Source: Candidatus Kaiserbacteria bacterium RIFCSPHIGHO2_01_FULL_46_22
GTDB lineage: Bacteria; Patescibacteriota; Minisyncoccia; Phycocordibacterales; UBA918
Length of the DNA stretch: 36,955 nt
NCBI GenBank assembly: GCA_001779595.1
Contig: MFKO01000008.1
Location: forward strand, 48,236 to 85,190
Reading direction: 5' to 3'
The notes beneath the pieces are model-generated. The model did not search any database, had not been told where the DNA came from, and saw only the letters and a list, made by a program, of their open reading frames with translations. The translations under genes and the position numbers were made by a program. This document shows, in pieces, positions 33,743 to 36,955 of the stretch (position 1 is its first letter; every line of letters starts with the position of its first letter).

Positions 33743-35263
33743 ATGCCGATACCGGTATTACTCGGTGCGGCACTCGTAATTGGTCTTATTGTCGGTTACT
33801 ACGTAAGATACCGACACGCCCTGTCCCTGCGCTCCTCCTTGGAGCTGGACCTCAAGGAAAAAGCTCTTGATGCGGAAGAAAAAGCCCTCAAGATCATAGA
33901 AAAAGCAGAGAACAAGGCTGCCGAATTGGAAAAAGAGACTAAGGCCGAATGCCGTGCACTCGAAGAGAAGCTGGATAGTAAGGAAAACCGCCTAAATAAA
34001 CGCGAGGAATTACTTGATCAAAGACAAATCGACGTTGACTCACAGGTTGAAAACGTAAGAACAAAAATCGAGGAGGTAAAAAGCATCAAAGCCCGACTTG
34101 ATGATCATGCGATGGAGCTAGATCGTAAGTTAGAGGCCGTAGCTGGATTGTCTCGCGAGGAGGCTTATGCGCGTTTGACAGACGCTCTCCTGAAAGAGCG
34201 CTCTGAAGACCTTCTTGGTCGCCTGCGCAAACTCGAACAAGGCAACGAAGATCAATATGAAGAAAAGGCTCGCAATCTGTTACTTGCAGCTATTCATCGT
34301 GTCGGTAACTCCATGCCAGGCAACGTTATGACGGCCAGTGTCGAACTAACAAGCGACGACATCAAGGGAAAAGTGATCGGCAAGGAGGGCCGTAACGTTC
34401 GTGCATTTGAGCGATTAACCGGAGTTGATGTGCTCATTGATGATACTCCTGGTTACATCGTGCTCTCCTCTTTCGATCCGATCCGTCGTGAAATTGCCCG
34501 CGTAGCACTTGAGATGTTGCTCAAAGATGGCCGTATCCAACCTGCCAAAATTGAAGAAATGGTTGAAGAAGCCCGTAAGGAAGTCGCTAAAATGGTGCGC
34601 CAGATGGGCGACAAGGCTGCTTACGAAGCCGGAGTACAAGGTCTCCATCCTGACCTTATTACGATTCTTGGACGACTACATTTTAGAACTAGTTACGGGC
34701 AGAATGTGCTTTGGCATTCGGTTGAAATGGCTCATATCTCCGGCATTATTGCTAAGGAAATTGGCGCCGATGAAAGTGTTGCCCGTGCTGGCGCCCTTCT
34801 TCATGACATTGGCAAAACAGTCAGTCACGAAGTACAAGGCACTCACGTTGAGATCGGTATTCGCATCTTAGAAAAGTATGGTGTTGATGAAAAAGTGATC
34901 CTAGCAATGCGCGCTCACCATGAAGAGTATCCGTACGAAACCCCTGAGTCGATTATTGTGCAGGTAGCCGATTCACTTTCTGGTTCTCGTCCGGGAGCAC
35001 GCCGTGATTCAATCGAAAATTACATTAAACGCTTGTCTGAGTTGGAGTCGATTGCTACCCATCTACCTGGGGTTGAGAAAGCCTTCGCTATTGCCGCCGG
35101 CCGCGAGGTGCGTGTGTTAGTCAATCCAGAAAAACTTTCGGATTTAGAAATGCACGAGCTGGCACGCACTATTGCCACAAGCATCGAAGCGCAGTTGCGC
35201 TATCCGGGAGAAATCAAAGTACACGTTATTCGCGAGACACGAGTGATATCGTACGCAAGATAG
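33743..35263 (+). CDS. rny: Ribonuclease Y
   Basis: N-terminal TM, coiled-coil, KH (GKVIGKEGRNVRAFERLTGVDVLIDDTP), HD domain (HSVEMAHISGIIAKEIG...LLHDIGK). Confidence 0.97.
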   Translation: MPIPVLLGAALVIGLIVGYYVRYRHALSLRSSLELDLKEKALDAEEKALKIIEKAENKAAELEKETKAECRALEEKLDSKENRLNKREELLDQRQIDVDSQVENVRTKIEEVKSIKARLDDHAMELDRKLEAVAGLSREEAYARLTDALLKERSEDLLGRLRKLEQGNEDQYEEKARNLLLAAIHRVGNSMPGNVMTASVELTSDDIKGKVIGKEGRNVRAFERLTGVDVLIDDTPGYIVLSSFDPIRREIARVALEMLLKDGRIQPAKIEEMVEEARKEVAKMVRQMGDKAAYEAGVQGLHPDLITILGRLHFRTSYGQNVLWHSVEMAHISGIIAKEIGADESVARAGALLHDIGKTVSHEVQGTHVEIGIRILEKYGVDEKVILAMRAHHEEYPYETPESIIVQVADSLSGSRPGARRDSIENYIKRLSELESIATHLPGVEKAFAIAAGREVRVLVNPEKLSDLEMHELARTIATSIEAQLRYPGEIKVHVIRETRVISYAR

Positions 35264-35266
35264 CAG

Positions 35267-35300
35267 AAACAAAAAACCGCCACGTGGCGGTTTTTTGTTT
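35267..35300. terminator. Perfect 34-nt palindrome terminator
   Basis: AAACAAAAAACCGCCAC|GTGGCGGTTTTTTGTTT. Confidence 0.92.
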
Positions 35301-35872
35301 TATTCGGCCAATCGTGTGGCTACTACAAAAGTAGTGTAGTTATACTTAAGATCCTGAATGGACTCTTCTAAAATATCTAGACCATAAAGTTCAGCCGCGC
35401 GACGCGAGGCTATGACAGCAGTAGTATCGGCCAATTCGCCAGCGTGAAGCGCATTAGCAGCTGCTGCAGTGTCTTTAAACGGTAAAATGTCGGCGTTTGG
35501 CCAAACGCGCTTCAAGTACATCCGACATTGTTTCAATGCCTGATCGTGAGAACTGATGCTTTTAATATGCGAGGCGGTAATTCCCTTTTTGACGAGCAAA
35601 TTATGATGAACGTCTAATTCAAACATCTTTTCTATGACGAAACGATGCTTGGCCATAGCGTGCACCGCTTCTATCACAATCCCTCCGTTACTGTTTTCAA
35701 TTGGAAAAATACCTTTACCACACAAGCCTTTTTCAAGACCATCTAACACAGCCTCGGCAGTTACTAGAGTTAGTATTTCTGCATCAGATAAAGACTCTTT
35801 CTTTATATATTGTTCGCCGGCCATTTCCGAAAAACTGCCGCGATCACCCATCACTCCGATCTTGATAGACAT
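35300..35872 (-). CDS. pheA: Prephenate dehydratase-like protein without ACT domain
   Basis: IKIGVMGDRGSFSEMAGEQYI; GIFPIENSNGGIVIEAVHAM; NYTTFVVATR; ends at 190 aa. Confidence 0.82.
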   Translation of the reverse strand: MSIKIGVMGDRGSFSEMAGEQYIKKESLSDAEILTLVTAEAVLDGLEKGLCGKGIFPIENSNGGIVIEAVHAMAKHRFVIEKMFELDVHHNLLVKKGITASHIKSISSHDQALKQCRMYLKRVWPNADILPFKDTAAAANALHAGELADTTAVIASRRAAELYGLDILEESIQDLKYNYTTFVVATRLAE

Positions 35873-36021
35873 AGCCGAAAGATTAACATAGGTAGCCCTC
35901 TCACCAAAGAGAGAAATTTCAACACACTTTATTCGTTACACAAGTCGTTGCGACCGAAAAAGCTTGCTATATAATGCTTTGTAAGCCAACGAATAGGCAT
36001 TATCAACTCACATCACATTTT

Positions 36022-36294
36022 ATGAACAAGGCAGACATAATCAATAAAGTGCATGAGAAGATCGGCGTCACTAAAGCCGACGCTGAACGCGCTGTTGAGT
36101 GTATGATCGACTCCGTCGTTGATTCTCTCAAACGAGGACAGGAAGTTTCAATTGCTGGTCTTGGTATTTTCTCAGCCAAGATGCGCGAAGCCCGCACTGC
36201 TCGTAACCCTCGCACCGGCGAGTCTATCGAAGTACCGGCGATGCGCGTGCCAAAATTCCGCGCTGCAAAGGGACTTAAGGATGCGGTGAAGTAG
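36022..36294 (+). CDS. HU family DNA-binding protein
   Basis: MNKADIINKVHEKIGVTKADAERAVECMIDSVVDSLKRGQEVSIAGLGIFSAKMREARTARNPRTGESIEVPAMRVPKFRAAKGLKDAV. Confidence 0.96.
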   Translation: MNKADIINKVHEKIGVTKADAERAVECMIDSVVDSLKRGQEVSIAGLGIFSAKMREARTARNPRTGESIEVPAMRVPKFRAAKGLKDAVK

Positions 36295-36310
36295 ACCATT
36301 ATTCTGCAGA

Positions 36311-36346
36311 ACAAAACCGCCACGACTATAGTCGTGGCGGTTTTGT
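36311..36346. terminator. Perfect 36-nt palindrome terminator
   Basis: ACAAAACCGCCACGACTA|TAGTCGTGGCGGTTTTGT. Confidence 0.92.
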
Positions 36347-36355
36347 ATATAAAAT

Positions 36356-36658
36356 CTAAAGAACAAAATAGGCAAGGTTAATAAAAAAGAGGATAAAACC
36401 AATAAATGAGAGGATGGGGAGTCCTATAGCTATCACCGCCAGTCTATTATCTCGTCTATGCTGAGACATGACGATTAAAACGGCCATCAAGAATATAATG
36501 GCGACCCAAAATAGTAATAAGATTGAGGAAAATGAACTAGATGACGGGTTGTTAATAATACTCTTTATAAACAATAAAATTGGAATGGATACGATCAACG
36601 AGATGATATTTAATATCCCAATTAACCACCTGCTACTTTGTTTAATGTTTGGTTCCAT
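36356..36658 (-). CDS. Small multi-TM membrane protein
   Basis: MEPNIKQSSRWLIGILNIISLIVSIPILLFI...ILLLFWVAIIFLMAVLIVM...IGLPILSFIGFILFFINLAYFVL. Confidence 0.55.
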   Translation of the reverse strand: MEPNIKQSSRWLIGILNIISLIVSIPILLFIKSIINNPSSSSFSSILLLFWVAIIFLMAVLIVMSQHRRDNRLAVIAIGLPILSFIGFILFFINLAYFVL

Positions 36659-36696
36659 GTGAGCCTAACTATATCAGCATAAATACGAAATGGTTT

Positions 36697-36924
36697 ATGC
36701 GGGCAGGGGGAATCGTTCACCGCTCGCGATTATGGCTGTTCGCTTCGCTCCAATATTTTGGAATCGACCCAGAATAGCGGCTGTTTTATTTCGCTCCGCT
36801 TATAAAACAGGCTCGCGTTCTTGGTCGGTGTCTCCTCGTTTTTCTCGCAAGGGATGCGAGAAAAACATCGTCCGACGCTTCGATTCCCCACGCAAGAGCC
36901 TCAATGGCTCTTGCTCTGCCCGCA
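36697..36924. other. Multi-stem structured element / candidate ncRNA
   Basis: Outer stems TGCGGGCAG/CTGCCCGCA (36698-36706/36916-36924) and GGGGAATCG/CGATTCCCC (36707-36715/36881-36889) enclosing several hairpins. Confidence 0.55.
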
Positions 36925-36934
36925 CCGCATATGC

Positions 36935-36955
36935 AAAAAGCTCCCAGCTGGGAGC
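36935..36955. terminator. Palindromic terminator cut by window end
   Basis: AAAAAGCTCCCAG|CTGGGAGC..., same architecture as the other terminators. Confidence 0.6.

Noticed and set aside
1-36955. CRISPR arrays, tRNA or rRNA genes, transposases, prophage genes
   Set aside because: Searched by eye for regularly spaced direct repeats, T-arm signatures and transposase/integrase motifs; none found.

Overview
This 37 kb window looks like chromosomal DNA of a small-genome bacterium, probably Patescibacteria/CPR (Paceibacteria/Parcubacteria-like). That placement is inferred from gene content and architecture, not from a search. Core genes include rpsL, rpsG, fusA, tuf and rpsJ (a dispersed str operon), rpmB, nrdA/nrdB, recJ, ruvA, nusA, ppa, tig, clpP, rny, a HU-like gene, pgk, tpiA, comEC (split in two), sodA, mscL and a PilB/GspE-like ATPase. 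Short accessory genes sit between them. Nearly all transcription units end in very strong hairpins, several of which are perfect palindromes. The observations I rate highest are: (1) a class I RNR whose beta subunit, not its alpha subunit, carries the ATP-cone, and whose alpha subunit ends inside the arm of a 122-bp inverted-repeat element and lacks the C-terminal Cys pair; (2) a set of monocistronic accessory genes with strong Shine-Dalgarno sequences inserted into the str gene order, while most core genes show no SD; (3) a PilB-like ATPase with Walker-A Lys replaced by Arg and loss of other motor motifs; (4) structured intergenic regions that could be ncRNAs or elements (8,956-9,215; 7,066-7,313; 36,697-36,924); (5) long terminator-like palindromes inside the comEC coding region; and (6) a trigger factor without a PPIase domain but with a His/Asp-rich insert. 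Everything was read by eye, with no database or folding calculations.
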